From positions 1 to 61,927 of the forward strand of contig JAWKMJ010000020.1 in the NCBI GenBank assembly GCA_041392305.1: a stretch of 61,927 nt of DNA, in the 5' to 3' direction. This stretch comes from JAGQYP01 sp041392305 (GTDB lineage: Bacteria; Bacteroidota; Bacteroidia; Flavobacteriales_D; Crocinitomicaceae). This document shows positions 1 through 9,093 of the stretch, one piece after another; within the stretch, counting starts at the first letter, position 1; each line of letters opens with the position of its first letter. The notes beneath the pieces are model-generated. The model searched no databases. It was not told the DNA's origin and was given only the letters and a program-made list of their open reading frames with translations. Position numbers and translations under genes: made by a program.

Positions 1-1240
1 GCGTATTCAATGGAGGTCCTAGATTTACAGGAGTAATCCACTTTCCGTCTTCGAATACTGTATAAAACAAATCCAATTCCCCCATTGTGTTATGACCTCC
101 GGAGGAAAAGTAAAGGGTTTTTCCATCAGGATGAATAAAAACTCCACGCTCATCATATTCTGTATTTATTGTAGGCCCGAGATTGACTGCTTCTCCCCAA
201 TCTTCTAATTTCTCATCCCAATCAGAATAATATATATCATGCATCCCAAATCCTCCTTCTCTGTCCGATACAAAAAACAAACGCTTTCCATCAAATGATA
301 ATGCAGCAGATGGCTCATGCCACTTGGTATTTATGTTTTTATTTAATCTTTCAGGTTTTGACCACACTCCTTCTACAATCGCTGAAGTGAATATGTCACC
401 ATGACCTTTTGGATCATCTATATAGATAAATAATGTTTTACCATCCGGAGAGAGACCTATTGTGGCATCATGTCCTTTTGCATTAATTTCATTTAGTTCA
501 TTTGTGGGTTTAGACCACTTTCCTTCAGGAGTTTTTTCTGAAAAGTACACATCTTCGAAATACCTTTTAAGATGATCTTCTTCGTCTTGTTTACCTCCTT
601 CAGAATCGGGTCTTCTTGAAGTGAACATTATTGTACTTTCATCTGCTGAAATCACTGGTGCATACTCATAATATTGTGTATTGATTTCATCTCCAAGGTT
701 ATCGATCCATACGCGCGCTTTTTTCTTTTCCAATTCTAGACCATTATCACATTCTTTTATGTGTTTGTTAATCATTTTGCGCATTTCAACTACATTCTCT
801 CCAGATACTCTGCCCAAAGCTTCATTGTAATATTTCTTGGCATTTTTCCAATCCCAATTCAAATGGTATCCATAGCCCAAATAGAATCCCAGATCTTCTT
901 TGACCAATGGATCTAATTCATAAGCTTTTTTCATATAGTCAAACATTTTGTACTTGTCTATCTTCAGCATACAAATACCCATATTATAATTTAGCTCGGC
1001 ATTATTTGGATTGAATGTATAGGCTAACTTATAACGCTCCAAAGCTCCTACATAATCAGGTAAAGCAGAATAAGGATCAACATACAATAAGTCATTTCCT
1101 TCTTCAAAAGCTTTTAAAGCATCCTTGAATTCTTTCTTTTGATCTTGAAACAAGTCTTTATCCCAGGGAACATTCTTTTGAGCATGTAATGATGTACCAA
1201 CAAGCAATAAACAGCTAATTATTGTAAATAGATTTTTCAT
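1..1240 (-). CDS. TPR / PD40 beta-propeller envelope protein, OmpA-like type (C-terminus cut off by window edge)
   Basis: An open frame starts at an ATG at 1240 and runs off the left edge without a stop. The protein opens with a signal peptide (MKNLFTIISCLLLVGTSLHA), then about 140 residues of TPR-like helices, then repeated PD40/WD40-like propeller blades carrying phrases such as SPDGKTLF, SFDGKRLFFVSDR and HPDGKTLYFSSGG. In Bacteroidota this order usually continues into a carboxypeptidase-like and an OmpA peptidoglycan-binding domain, as in PorE of the type IX secretion system; that part lies outside the window. It lies 16 bases downstream of the TPR gene, so the two are probably co-transcribed. 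PorE itself is only one possibility among many such paralogs. Confidence 0.8.
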   Translation of the reverse strand, partial: MKNLFTIISCLLLVGTSLHAQKNVPWDKDLFQDQKKEFKDALKAFEEGNDLLYVDPYSALPDYVGALERYKLAYTFNPNNAELNYNMGICMLKIDKYKMFDYMKKAYELDPLVKEDLGFYLGYGYHLNWDWKNAKKYYNEALGRVSGENVVEMRKMINKHIKECDNGLELEKKKARVWIDNLGDEINTQYYEYAPVISADESTIMFTSRRPDSEGGKQDEEDHLKRYFEDVYFSEKTPEGKWSKPTNELNEINAKGHDATIGLSPDGKTLFIYIDDPKGHGDIFTSAIVEGVWSKPERLNKNINTKWHEPSAALSFDGKRLFFVSDREGGFGMHDIYYSDWDEKLEDWGEAVNLGPTINTEYDERGVFIHPDGKTLYFSSGGHNTMGELDLFYTVFEDGKWITPVNLGPPLNT

Positions 1241-1256
1241 TTTCAGTTCCTTATTT

Positions 1257-2354
1257 TTATTCTGCACAAATTGGACTATTCAAATATTTCTCAGCGGACT
1301 CTGAACCAAGTACAAATGCCTTTTCCCAGTCCAAACAAGCTCCTTTTACATCTCTCATCATCTCTTTTGCAATCCCTCTGTTATAGTAAGCTTGCATCAT
1401 GTCTTCATTTTGTTTAATTGCATCATCACAAAACTTAATTGCCTCGGTCCATTTTTCCCATTTGATATAAACTGATGCTTTGTTGGACATAGCCATCGCA
1501 TAATCCTTTTTCAATTTCAATGCAGCATCGAAATCAGCCAAAGCCTTGTCGTATTCACCTAAACTGTAATATGCATAGCCTCTGTTATTTAATGCGATAT
1601 AATAGTCATTTTTAACTCTAATTGCATCTGAATAAGCCTTAACAGCATCTTCTAATTTGTTGGTCTTCCTTAAAGCTGTTCCTAAATTATTATACCCTAA
1701 CGCAAGATTCTCATCTACTGCAACTGCTTTTCTATAATCTCTAATTGCATCATCGTATTTTTCCATTTTAAAATAAGCAGATGCTCTATCATTATAGGCA
1801 TAGGCGTATCTTTTATCACGCTCCAACGTTTTATCAAATTGCTGAATTGCAGTTTCAGGATCATTTTGAGACAAACGACAAACTCCCTTATAATAGTAAT
1901 ATTTCGCCTCCTTGTTATTCTTTAAAATGGCGGCTTCAAATCGTTTTTCAGCTGCTTCCCATTCCTTATTATCAAAATGTATACGTCCAATTTCATATTC
2001 AGCTTGATCAGTAGAATCTCCTTCTTTAATAAACAATTCAAAGTCAGCAATAGCTTTTTCATTTTCTCCTAATTGCTTATAAGCCCTACCTCTTTGATAC
2101 AATGTTTTTTTATACTTAGAATCGATTTTGTAAGCTTCTGTGAACCATTGAATTGCTAGGCTGAAATTATTTTTGTTCATTTCATGAATTCCCATATTAT
2201 ACTTTTCTAAAGCAAATGGGTCAACCATGTTCATAGAATCCAAGATACTCTGATCTACTTGACCACCCTGCAACGTAGTGGTTGTATCCTCCTGAGCATG
2301 AACTCCAAAGGAAAAAAATGACCCAAAAATAAAAGAGAAAAGCAGTTTTTTCAT
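1257..2354 (-). CDS. Secreted tetratricopeptide-repeat protein
   Basis: This 365-residue protein has a signal peptide ending near HAQ (residues 19-21), followed by an array of roughly eight TPR units covering residues 50-350, recognisable by repeating phrases such as YNNLGTALRKTNKLEDAV and LNNRGYAYYSLGEYDKAL. It has no catalytic domain, so it is probably a periplasmic or envelope scaffold. It lies directly upstream of the TPR/PD40 gene with a 16-base gap, which suggests one operon. The precise partner is unknown. Confidence 0.85.
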   Translation of the reverse strand: MKKLLFSFIFGSFFSFGVHAQEDTTTTLQGGQVDQSILDSMNMVDPFALEKYNMGIHEMNKNNFSLAIQWFTEAYKIDSKYKKTLYQRGRAYKQLGENEKAIADFELFIKEGDSTDQAEYEIGRIHFDNKEWEAAEKRFEAAILKNNKEAKYYYYKGVCRLSQNDPETAIQQFDKTLERDKRYAYAYNDRASAYFKMEKYDDAIRDYRKAVAVDENLALGYNNLGTALRKTNKLEDAVKAYSDAIRVKNDYYIALNNRGYAYYSLGEYDKALADFDAALKLKKDYAMAMSNKASVYIKWEKWTEAIKFCDDAIKQNEDMMQAYYNRGIAKEMMRDVKGACLDWEKAFVLGSESAEKYLNSPICAE

Positions 2355-2484
2355 AATGATCCAATTTTAATTGAAGTGTGAAAAATTAAATAAAATTTAG
2401 TTGAATTGAATCAACTGGACCAAAAAAAATGCCAAAAAAACTTTAATTATTGAAGAGAGAACATCAAAAATAGTAGTTCAAAAT

Positions 2485-2871
2485 TTAATTAAATCTGTAA
2501 GGATAGAATAATTCAAATTTAGGAATCAAAACATCAATAATTTCATTTGTGATGAGATCTTTAAATGTATACATCCCTTCCATATAGCCTAATTCACTAT
2601 TTAAGTCGCATCCACTAGAATAAGCATAAACTCCTCCTTCGGCTATTACTGGTGTTTCTCCAACGACTCCAATACCTTCAAAAATTCTTGCAGCATGCAT
2701 TGAATCAAACACCTTCCATTTTCGGCTCAGAAGCTGAATTTCAGAATTTCGTTGATTTTCAATTTCGATAGAATAATCAAAAAAATAAACCGCGTTACTC
2801 AAGTTGGAGTAATCGGGTCTAAAGGAAGGAATTACTTGCACTCGGATTCCTGAACTTATATTTATCTTCAT
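2485..2871 (-). CDS. apaG: ApaG domain protein (DUF525)
   Basis: The sequence from MKINISSGIRVQV onward matches ApaG, a single fibronectin-III-like beta-sandwich domain of about 125-130 residues. The conserved core is visible in FFDYSIEIENQ, the KWKVFDSM segment, and the GVVGETPVIAEGGVYAYSSG glycine-rich loop. ApaG was linked genetically to Co2+/Mg2+ resistance (CorD) in enterics, but its biochemical role is unsettled. An upstream ATG at 2913 in the same frame would add 14 residues with no counterpart in the family, so I use the ATG at 2871, giving 128 residues. It stands alone between two minus-strand envelope genes. Confidence 0.9.
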   Translation of the reverse strand: MKINISSGIRVQVIPSFRPDYSNLSNAVYFFDYSIEIENQRNSEIQLLSRKWKVFDSMHAARIFEGIGVVGETPVIAEGGVYAYSSGCDLNSELGYMEGMYTFKDLITNEIIDVLIPKFELFYPYRFN

Positions 2872-3032
2872 CATGGTAGAAGTGAAGATAAGAAATACGA
2901 TGAAAATATCCAAATGCTAGATGAAATCCATTATTCTTTAGATAAAGAGATCATGTCTTTAAAATAAAAATCGCGTTTAAAGGATTAAAACTTCAATTTC
3001 AGAAAGTTATTTGTCCCCTTAAATGCGTTATT

Positions 3033-4298
3033 TTAATACAAAGAATTAAAGCTGTAAATCCCAAGAATTCTGTCGTTTTCCTGAGTTATATCTCTGTAAT
3101 ACAAGATGATGTCGTAATCATTTTCTGTAGCAAAATGATTTCCTTCAATTTTTTCAATATTTACTTTCCCTGATTTACTTTCTTTGATTAGGAAGCAATA
3201 ATTCACCATCCCTTGTTTAACTTTTTTGTCTAATGTATATTTTCTTAAATCAGGATTATATTTCATTTTATTCTCCTCACGGACCACCCAATCCGTAAGT
3301 TCACCAAAAACATAGACATCTCCTTCCATGAAATAACCACTAATTAATTCAAAGTGTACATTGAAATAGTCCGACTCTATATCTTGATCTGATGCTTCAT
3401 CATTTTTAATTGTAAATTTACCATTCAATTCTTCTTTAAAAATATAATTATTGTATGGTTTAGGTTTGTTTTCTTTGATATAAACCTGGTACATCCCTTC
3501 CTCCTTGACAATTTTTGCTATTTCAAGATTTCCTCCTCTATTAAATTTTAAATCGATTTGGCGAAATTCATTGTTTCCATCGAACACAAATTGTGTTTGA
3601 TCAGAAAAACCCAAATATTGATCCCGAACATAATCCGCAGTAAAATTAGATTTGGAAGTTGTCCAATTGTTATTTTGTCTGATACTGACAAATAAATTCG
3701 TAAGTGGATTACTTATTTCTTCCGGATATTTAATCTTCAATTTCACCTGCTGTTTGTATTGTTGGTCACCTACCACCAACGGAGGAACTATACTTGCATC
3801 TACTTTAATTTCACTTTCAGTTACCAAAAACCTTCTTTGAAGTATGGTTTTAGAAGGATCCTCTTCAGGAAAAACTCTAATTACATAATTCCCCGACATT
3901 TTGATGGAAAAATCTTCCGTCGGAATTGGAACTTGATAGTTAATATAATTCACATAGGTATTTATTGAATGTCTGTAATCACGTATATAGACCGATTCGA
4001 ACCCATCTATGTAATCATATCGATCTAAAGCAGATTTTTTCCAATCCTTATCACAGAGTATAATCTCATAGGCTAAATCTCCATAGTCTATCTGTTCTAA
4101 CAAATCAAACTTCAATAATAATCGATCCTTTCCTTTTAAATTTAAAATTGGATTCCCTAATTCATTCCCCTTTTTATGAATTTTTATAGTCTGAATTTCG
4201 GTTCCGATTTTAGTATTTTCCATTATCGTACTATCCTTTTGACCAAATAGAATTGCACTGACAAATAATATACCTATAATTAAAATTAATACCCTCAT
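3033..4298 (-). CDS. Type IX secretion system Plug protein (DUF5103)
   Basis: This 421-residue protein has a signal peptide (residues 1-19, ending LFGQ) and the hallmark stretch of the DUF5103 family: EIILCDKDWKKSALDRYDY, then DGFESVYIRDYRHSINTYV, then SGNYVIRVFPEEDPSK and RRFLVTE. In Flavobacterium johnsoniae the family member called Plug closes the periplasmic side of the SprA translocon of the type IX secretion system. The protein is therefore likely periplasmic and SprA-associated. It is transcribed away from nqrA; a perfect inverted repeat at 4313-4331 lies just upstream of its ATG and could control it. The family call is firm; the direct SprA role is by homology. Confidence 0.85.
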   Translation of the reverse strand: MRVLILIIGILFVSAILFGQKDSTIMENTKIGTEIQTIKIHKKGNELGNPILNLKGKDRLLLKFDLLEQIDYGDLAYEIILCDKDWKKSALDRYDYIDGFESVYIRDYRHSINTYVNYINYQVPIPTEDFSIKMSGNYVIRVFPEEDPSKTILQRRFLVTESEIKVDASIVPPLVVGDQQYKQQVKLKIKYPEEISNPLTNLFVSIRQNNNWTTSKSNFTADYVRDQYLGFSDQTQFVFDGNNEFRQIDLKFNRGGNLEIAKIVKEEGMYQVYIKENKPKPYNNYIFKEELNGKFTIKNDEASDQDIESDYFNVHFELISGYFMEGDVYVFGELTDWVVREENKMKYNPDLRKYTLDKKVKQGMVNYCFLIKESKSGKVNIEKIEGNHFATENDYDIILYYRDITQENDRILGIYSFNSLY

Positions 4299-4312
4299 TT
4301 ACAATATGTTTT

Positions 4313-4331
4313 ATTTAGAATCATTCTAAAT
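4313..4331. promoter_or_regulatory. Perfect 9-1-9 inverted repeat, Fur/PerR-type operator candidate
   Basis: The sequence reads ATTTAGAAT, one base, ATTCTAAAT. Its core TTAGAATCATTCTAA has the 7-1-7 shape of Fur-superfamily operators and fits the PerR pattern TTAnAATnATTnTAA. It lies 15 bases from the start of the T9SS Plug gene and about 90 bases from nqrA. A further half site TTAGAATT follows at 4331-4338. Confidence 0.5.
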
Positions 4332-4386
4332 TAGAATTGCCTTATTTGAATTATTTTCAAAAATATGCGCAAATGAAACAAATTTA

Positions 4387-4394
4387 TAAATTTG
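4387..4394 (+). promoter_or_regulatory. Putative -7 box of the nqr operon promoter
   Basis: TAAATTTG matches the Bacteroidota -7 consensus TAnnTTTG and sits 28 bases before the nqrA ATG at 4422. No clean -33 TTG is seen at the usual distance, so the assignment is tentative. Confidence 0.4.
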
Positions 4395-4421
4395 CTCATC
4401 AATTATAATTCCAAATTTACT

Positions 4422-5783
4422 ATGTCAAAAACTATTAAGCTTCGCAAAGGCTTGGACATTAGACTACTTGGAGAAGCGGAGAAAGTTAAGACTTCTGTAG
4501 ATGCGCCTGAGACTGTTGCGATCAAACCGCCAGACTTTCATCTTTTGACTCCCAAAATGGAAGTTAAGGCAGGTGATAAAGTAAAAGCAGGATCGGTATT
4601 ATTTCACAACAAGTACAATGACAAAATCAAATTCGTTTCGCCTGTTTCAGGTGAGGTGGCTGATGTTGTGCGTGGCGCGAAAAGACGTATTCTAGAAGTT
4701 GTTATCAAAGCTGATGCCGAGATTCAGTATGAACAAGCAACAGTTCCTGCTCTGGAAAACATGAGCAGAGACGAAGTATTAAAAACCTTATTGGATTCAG
4801 GTTTATGGCCTTTTGTTAGACAAAGACCTATAGACATCATTGCTGATCCAGACGAGACACCTAAAGCCATTTTCATTTCGGCTTTTAATTCTGCTCCACT
4901 TGCACCGGACATGGATTTTATAGTTCACGGACAAGATGAGTTGTTTCAAAAAGGTATAGATGTTCTTTCGAAGCTTACAGATGGAAAGATCCATTTAAAT
5001 GTAAAAGGAAATGGAGCACCGGACGCGGCCTTCATGAATGCGAAAGGAGTTCAAATCAACAATATTTACGGAAAGCATCCTGCAGGAAACGTAGGAATTC
5101 AAATTCACCATATTGATCCTCTAAACAAAGGAGAGGTGATTTGGTTTGTGAATCCACAGGATTTAATTATTATTGGGAAGTACTTCTCAACTGGAATGTT
5201 TGATGCTTCTAAAATTGTAGCATTAACAGGATCTGAAGTTTCCAATCCAAAATACATTAAAACGATCATTGGTACAAACCTTTCAAAATTAGTTGATGGA
5301 AATATTGATGGCGATAATGTTCGATACATTTCTGGTAATGTTCTTACTGGAGAAAAAGTTGAGCCAAATGGTTATTTAGGATATTATGATAATCAAATCA
5401 CAGTAATTCCTGAAGGAAATCAATTGAAGTTTGTCTTAACCAAAGGATGGATGGCTCCAGGTTTTGACAAATTCTCAAACTCCATGTTGTTCCCTACTTG
5501 GTTAACTGGAAGTAAAAAATTCAGATTGGATACCAATACCAATGGTGAAGAAAGAGGGTTTGTTGTTACTGGAGAAATGGAAAAAGTATTCCCAATGGAT
5601 ATTTATCCAATGTATTTGGTAAAAGCAATCATGGTGAATGATATTGATGCAATGGAAAATCTTGGAATCTACGAAGTAGCTCCAGAAGACCTTGCGCTTT
5701 GTGAATATGTATGTACTTCTAAAGTAAATATTCAAAGTGTCGTTAGAGACGGTTTGGATGTGATTTATGAAGAGTGCATGTAA
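4422..5783 (+). CDS. nqrA: Na+-translocating NADH:quinone reductase subunit A
   Basis: NqrA is a peripheral cytoplasmic subunit of the six-subunit sodium pump that oxidises NADH, reduces ubi- or menaquinone and exports Na+. The protein begins MSKTIKLRKGLDIRLLGEAE, the usual N-terminus of the family, and shows the biotinyl-lipoyl-like segment PKMEVKAGDKVKAGSVLF, the RQRPID stretch and GEMEKVFPMDIYPMYLVKA near the end. The frame is open 30 bases further upstream, but the family alignment and the -7 box favour the ATG at 4422 (453 residues). It is the first gene of nqrABCDEF. Confidence 0.95.
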   Translation: MSKTIKLRKGLDIRLLGEAEKVKTSVDAPETVAIKPPDFHLLTPKMEVKAGDKVKAGSVLFHNKYNDKIKFVSPVSGEVADVVRGAKRRILEVVIKADAEIQYEQATVPALENMSRDEVLKTLLDSGLWPFVRQRPIDIIADPDETPKAIFISAFNSAPLAPDMDFIVHGQDELFQKGIDVLSKLTDGKIHLNVKGNGAPDAAFMNAKGVQINNIYGKHPAGNVGIQIHHIDPLNKGEVIWFVNPQDLIIIGKYFSTGMFDASKIVALTGSEVSNPKYIKTIIGTNLSKLVDGNIDGDNVRYISGNVLTGEKVEPNGYLGYYDNQITVIPEGNQLKFVLTKGWMAPGFDKFSNSMLFPTWLTGSKKFRLDTNTNGEERGFVVTGEMEKVFPMDIYPMYLVKAIMVNDIDAMENLGIYEVAPEDLALCEYVCTSKVNIQSVVRDGLDVIYEECM

Positions 5784-5810
5784 TGTTGAACCGAATTAAA
5801 ACGAAATAAA

Positions 5811-7028
5811 TTGAAATTTTTAGAGAGAATCGTCGAAAATATGGAGCCTAAGTTCGCTAAAGGAGCGAAGTTAGAAAAGCTTCATCCCGTTTTCGAAAGT
5901 TTCACGACTCTTGCGTTTACCCCTAAAGAAGTAACGCACAAAGGGTCGCACATTCGAGACGGAGTGGATTTGAAAAGAACGATGATGACTGTGATCATTG
6001 CCATGATTCCATGTTTGCTTTTTGGAATGGTAGGTGCTGGACACTGGCATTATGTTTCTTTAGAAGCAATGGGTGAATCAACTGGTGTTGACATTTCATC
6101 TTTTTGGGCAGACCTAGGAGCAAAAATCTGGTACGGATTAGGAGTATTATTACCACTGATTATTGTTTCTTATGGGGTGGGTCTGACAGTGGAATTTATT
6201 TTCGCTATCATTAAAGGACACTCTTTACATGAAGGATTTTTGGTTTCAGGACTTTTAATTCCTTTAATCATGCCAGCTGATGTGCCATTATGGATGGTAG
6301 CCATTGCAGTTGCTTTTGCGGTATTGATTGGTAAGGAAGTCTTTGGAGGAACAGGTATGAACGTTGTAAACGTAGCATTGACTGCCAGAGCATTCTTATT
6401 CTTCGCCTACCCTACTTCCATGTCAGGAAACTCTGTTTGGTTTGGTGGACAACCTGATGGTTTTTCTGGTCCGACTGCTTTAGGTGAATTGGCAACTTTC
6501 ACATCTGACGACAAGGCTTCATGGGCTTTCCAGAGTATTTCTGAGTTTTCGTCAAAATACACAATGGAAGCTTCATGGATGGGTTATATTCCTGGTTCTA
6601 TTGGAGAAACATCAGCTGTAGCTTGTATCATTGGTGCAGCTATTTTATTGTTCACTGGTGTAGCGAGCTGGAGAATTATGGTATCTTTCTTTGCTGGAGG
6701 ATTGGCTATGTCTGCTTTGTTTAATGTATGGGGAGCAAACGAATTCATGTTGTTAGAACCTCTACACATGATCGCATTAGGAGGATTCTTCTTTGGAGGA
6801 GTATTCATGATTACAGATCCTGTAACGGCTTCACAAACGAATACAGGTAAATTCATTTATGGATTCCTTGGAGGATTTTTATCCATCATGATTCGTGTTT
6901 TCAACCCGGCATATCCTGAAGGGGTGATGATGGCGATCTTGTTTATGAATGTTATGGCGCCATTGATCGACCACTATGTGGTACAGGCCAATGTTAAACG
7001 AAGACTTAAAAGACTTAAAACTGCATAA
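5811..7028 (+). CDS. nqrB: Na+-translocating NADH:quinone reductase subunit B (TTG start)
   Basis: NqrB is the large membrane subunit holding a covalently bound FMN and riboflavin, and forms part of the Na+ channel. About ten hydrophobic helices are visible, with the conserved FGGTGMNVVNVALTARAF (residues 179-196) and MITDPVTASQTNTGKFIYG. The flavinylation motif is DGFSGPT (216-222), making Thr222 the probable FMN site; the usual SGAT is SGPT here. The start is TTG at 5811: the resulting MKFLERIVENMEPKF aligns with other NqrB N-termini, and the next in-frame ATG (5841) would remove ten conserved-looking residues. The gap to nqrA is 27 bases, and nqrC follows after 2. Confidence 0.95.
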   Translation: MKFLERIVENMEPKFAKGAKLEKLHPVFESFTTLAFTPKEVTHKGSHIRDGVDLKRTMMTVIIAMIPCLLFGMVGAGHWHYVSLEAMGESTGVDISSFWADLGAKIWYGLGVLLPLIIVSYGVGLTVEFIFAIIKGHSLHEGFLVSGLLIPLIMPADVPLWMVAIAVAFAVLIGKEVFGGTGMNVVNVALTARAFLFFAYPTSMSGNSVWFGGQPDGFSGPTALGELATFTSDDKASWAFQSISEFSSKYTMEASWMGYIPGSIGETSAVACIIGAAILLFTGVASWRIMVSFFAGGLAMSALFNVWGANEFMLLEPLHMIALGGFFFGGVFMITDPVTASQTNTGKFIYGFLGGFLSIMIRVFNPAYPEGVMMAILFMNVMAPLIDHYVVQANVKRRLKRLKTA

Positions 7029-7030
7029 TT

Positions 7031-7756
7031 ATGGCTATCAATAAAGAAAGTAACGGATATACTATCGGGTTCGCAATCGTACTCGTTGTAGTAGTTGGAA
7101 CGATCTTAGCCGCTGTATCGATGGGATTAAAACCTATCCAACAGAAGAATGCAGCTAAGAAGAAAAGAATGGACATTTTAGGAGCGATTAAAATTGAATC
7201 GACTCGCCAGAATGTAGATGATGTATTCAAAAAACATATCGTTGATGGATATATCATTGATGCAAAAGGGAAAAAGATAGAAGGTAAAACACTTGAAGAT
7301 GCCGAGAAATTAGATATTCAAAAGCAATTTAGAAACTCAGGAATTTCTCCTGAAGACAGACAATATCCATTGTTTATTGCTGAAAAAGAAGGTCAGAAGC
7401 TTTTCATCATTCCAATGGTTGGTAAAGGACTTTGGGGTCCGATTTGGGGATACGTTGCAGTAAAAGAGAATATGGTAGATATCCAAGCTGCAAAATTTGA
7501 TCACAAAACTGAAACACCAGGTCTGGGAGCTGAAATCAAAGTGTACAAATCGTTTCAAAAGCAATTTGAGGATAATAAGAAAATAAGTGATGACAATGGT
7601 GAATTCGTAAAAATTACTGTCACCAAAGGATCAGGAGCTTCTGGAAACCCTCACGCTGTGGATGGTATCACTGGAGGAACCATTACCTCTAAAGGGGTTG
7701 AGGAAATGATGGAGAGAACCCTGAAAGTTTATGTAAGTCATTTTCATGCTAAATAA
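7031..7756 (+). CDS. nqrC: Na+-translocating NADH:quinone reductase subunit C
   Basis: NqrC is anchored by one N-terminal helix (residues 11-32, GFAIVLVVVVGTILAAVSMG) with a periplasmic FMN-binding domain. The FMN-domain signature is visible in GKGLWGPIWGYVAV and HKTETPGLGAEI. The flavinylation site DGITGGTITS places the phosphoester-linked FMN on Thr217. The Ala of the common S/T-G-A-T motif is Gly here. ApbE-type flavin transferase, needed for attachment, is not encoded in this window. At 241 residues the length is normal for Bacteroidota. It starts two bases after nqrB. Confidence 0.95.
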   Translation: MAINKESNGYTIGFAIVLVVVVGTILAAVSMGLKPIQQKNAAKKKRMDILGAIKIESTRQNVDDVFKKHIVDGYIIDAKGKKIEGKTLEDAEKLDIQKQFRNSGISPEDRQYPLFIAEKEGQKLFIIPMVGKGLWGPIWGYVAVKENMVDIQAAKFDHKTETPGLGAEIKVYKSFQKQFEDNKKISDDNGEFVKITVTKGSGASGNPHAVDGITGGTITSKGVEEMMERTLKVYVSHFHAK

Positions 7757-7767
7757 AACTAAGTATT

Positions 7768-8451
7768 ATGAGTGAAACTGTAAAAACAAAAGCTCCGAAA
7801 GAGCCCTTATTCTCTAAGAAGAATAGAAAGTTGGTTATTGATCCGCTTGAGGATAATAACCCAGTAACTGTGCAAGTACTTGGTATTTGTTCTGCACTGG
7901 CAATTACTGTGCAAGTAGAACAAGCACTTGTAATGACTGGATCTGTGTTATTCGTATTAGCATTGGGTAACGTTGTGATCTCTTTAATGAGAAACTTAAT
8001 TCCATCCAGAATCAGAATTATCGTTCAGTTGGTGGTTGTTGCCTCTTTGGTAATTATCGTAAACGAAGTATTGAAAGCATTCTTACCAGATATGGCAGAG
8101 AAACTCTCTGTATTCGTAGGTTTGATTATTACAAACTGTATCATCATGGGTCGTTTTGAGGCTTTTGCAATGGCTCAGAAACCATGGCCATCTTTCCTTG
8201 ATGGAATTGGAAACACACTTGGATATGGAATTGTATTGGTATTGGTTTCAATTGTACGAGAATTATTCGGATCAGGAACATTGATGGGATTCCCTATTTT
8301 GGGAGACAAAGTTGAAGGAACAGGATTATTTGCTACGGATTGGTATGCAAATAACAACTTGATGATCCTCCCTCCTATGGCTTTGATCACCGTAGGTATT
8401 ATTATCTGGGTTCAGAGATCAAGAAACAAAGCATTAATCGAAGACCACTAA
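7768..8451 (+). CDS. nqrD: Na+-translocating NADH:quinone reductase subunit D
   Basis: NqrD is an integral membrane subunit of about 210-230 residues with six helices, paired with NqrE around an intramembrane 2Fe-2S centre. Family signatures seen here are DNNPVTVQVLGICSALAIT near the N-terminus, the TNCIIMGRFEAFAMAQKPWP stretch with the cluster-associated Cys, and GSGTLMGFPILG. The start ATG lies 11 bases after nqrC and 12 bases separate its end from nqrE, so it is mid-operon. About 25 extra N-terminal residues (MSETVKTKAPKEPLFSKKNR) precede the conserved core. Confidence 0.95.
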   Translation: MSETVKTKAPKEPLFSKKNRKLVIDPLEDNNPVTVQVLGICSALAITVQVEQALVMTGSVLFVLALGNVVISLMRNLIPSRIRIIVQLVVVASLVIIVNEVLKAFLPDMAEKLSVFVGLIITNCIIMGRFEAFAMAQKPWPSFLDGIGNTLGYGIVLVLVSIVRELFGSGTLMGFPILGDKVEGTGLFATDWYANNNLMILPPMALITVGIIIWVQRSRNKALIEDH

Positions 8452-8463
8452 AAATAGGAAAAC

Positions 8464-9081
8464 ATGCAAGAATTAGTAAACATATTTGTAAAAGGTATTT
8501 TCATTGAAAATATGATCTTTGCATACTTCCTTGGTATGTGTTCATACCTGGCAGTATCGAAGACTGTAAAAACTGCAGTTGGTTTAGGAGCAGCAGTGAT
8601 CTTCGTATTGGGAGTTACTGTTCCGGTAAACTATCTACTTGAGAATTATATTCTAAAAGAAGGAGCTTTAGCTTGGTTGAACCCTGAATGGGCGGATATA
8701 GATCTTTCTTTCTTGTCTTTCATCATGTTCATCGCAGTAATTGCTTCGATGGTACAATTGGTTGAGATGATTGTTGAGAAATTTGCTCCTGCTCTATATG
8801 GTGCATTGGGAATTTTCCTTCCATTGATCGCTGTGAACTGCGCGATTTTAGGTGGTGCACTTTTCATGCAAGACAGACAATATTCAAGTATTGGAGAAGC
8901 CACTTCATTTGGTTTAGGGTCTGGTGTAGGATGGTTTCTAGCTATTGTTGCTATTGCAGCCATTAGAGAAAAAATCAAATATTCTCATGTTCCAGCTCCG
9001 TTGAGAGGTTTAGGGATTACTTTTATCCTTACAGGATTGATGGGAATCGCGTTCATGAGTTTTATGGGAATAACATTATAA
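8464..9081 (+). CDS. nqrE: Na+-translocating NADH:quinone reductase subunit E
   Basis: NqrE is the paralog of NqrD, with six helices, and supplies the other Cys ligands of the membrane iron-sulfur centre. The protein shows FIENMIFAYFLGMCSYLAVS with its conserved Cys at the start, and LIAVNCAILGGALFMQDR in the second half, both canonical. It ends LRGLGITFILTGLMGIAFMSF. Length (205 residues) is typical. It sits 12 bases after nqrD and 12 before nqrF. Confidence 0.95.
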   Translation: MQELVNIFVKGIFIENMIFAYFLGMCSYLAVSKTVKTAVGLGAAVIFVLGVTVPVNYLLENYILKEGALAWLNPEWADIDLSFLSFIMFIAVIASMVQLVEMIVEKFAPALYGALGIFLPLIAVNCAILGGALFMQDRQYSSIGEATSFGLGSGVGWFLAIVAIAAIREKIKYSHVPAPLRGLGITFILTGLMGIAFMSFMGITL

Positions 9082-9093
9082 TACTGGGAAGAT

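Noticed and set aside
1781..2014. Plus-strand open frame of 77 codons inside the TPR gene
   Set aside because: It lies wholly antisense to a well-supported gene, has no signal or family likeness and no start context.
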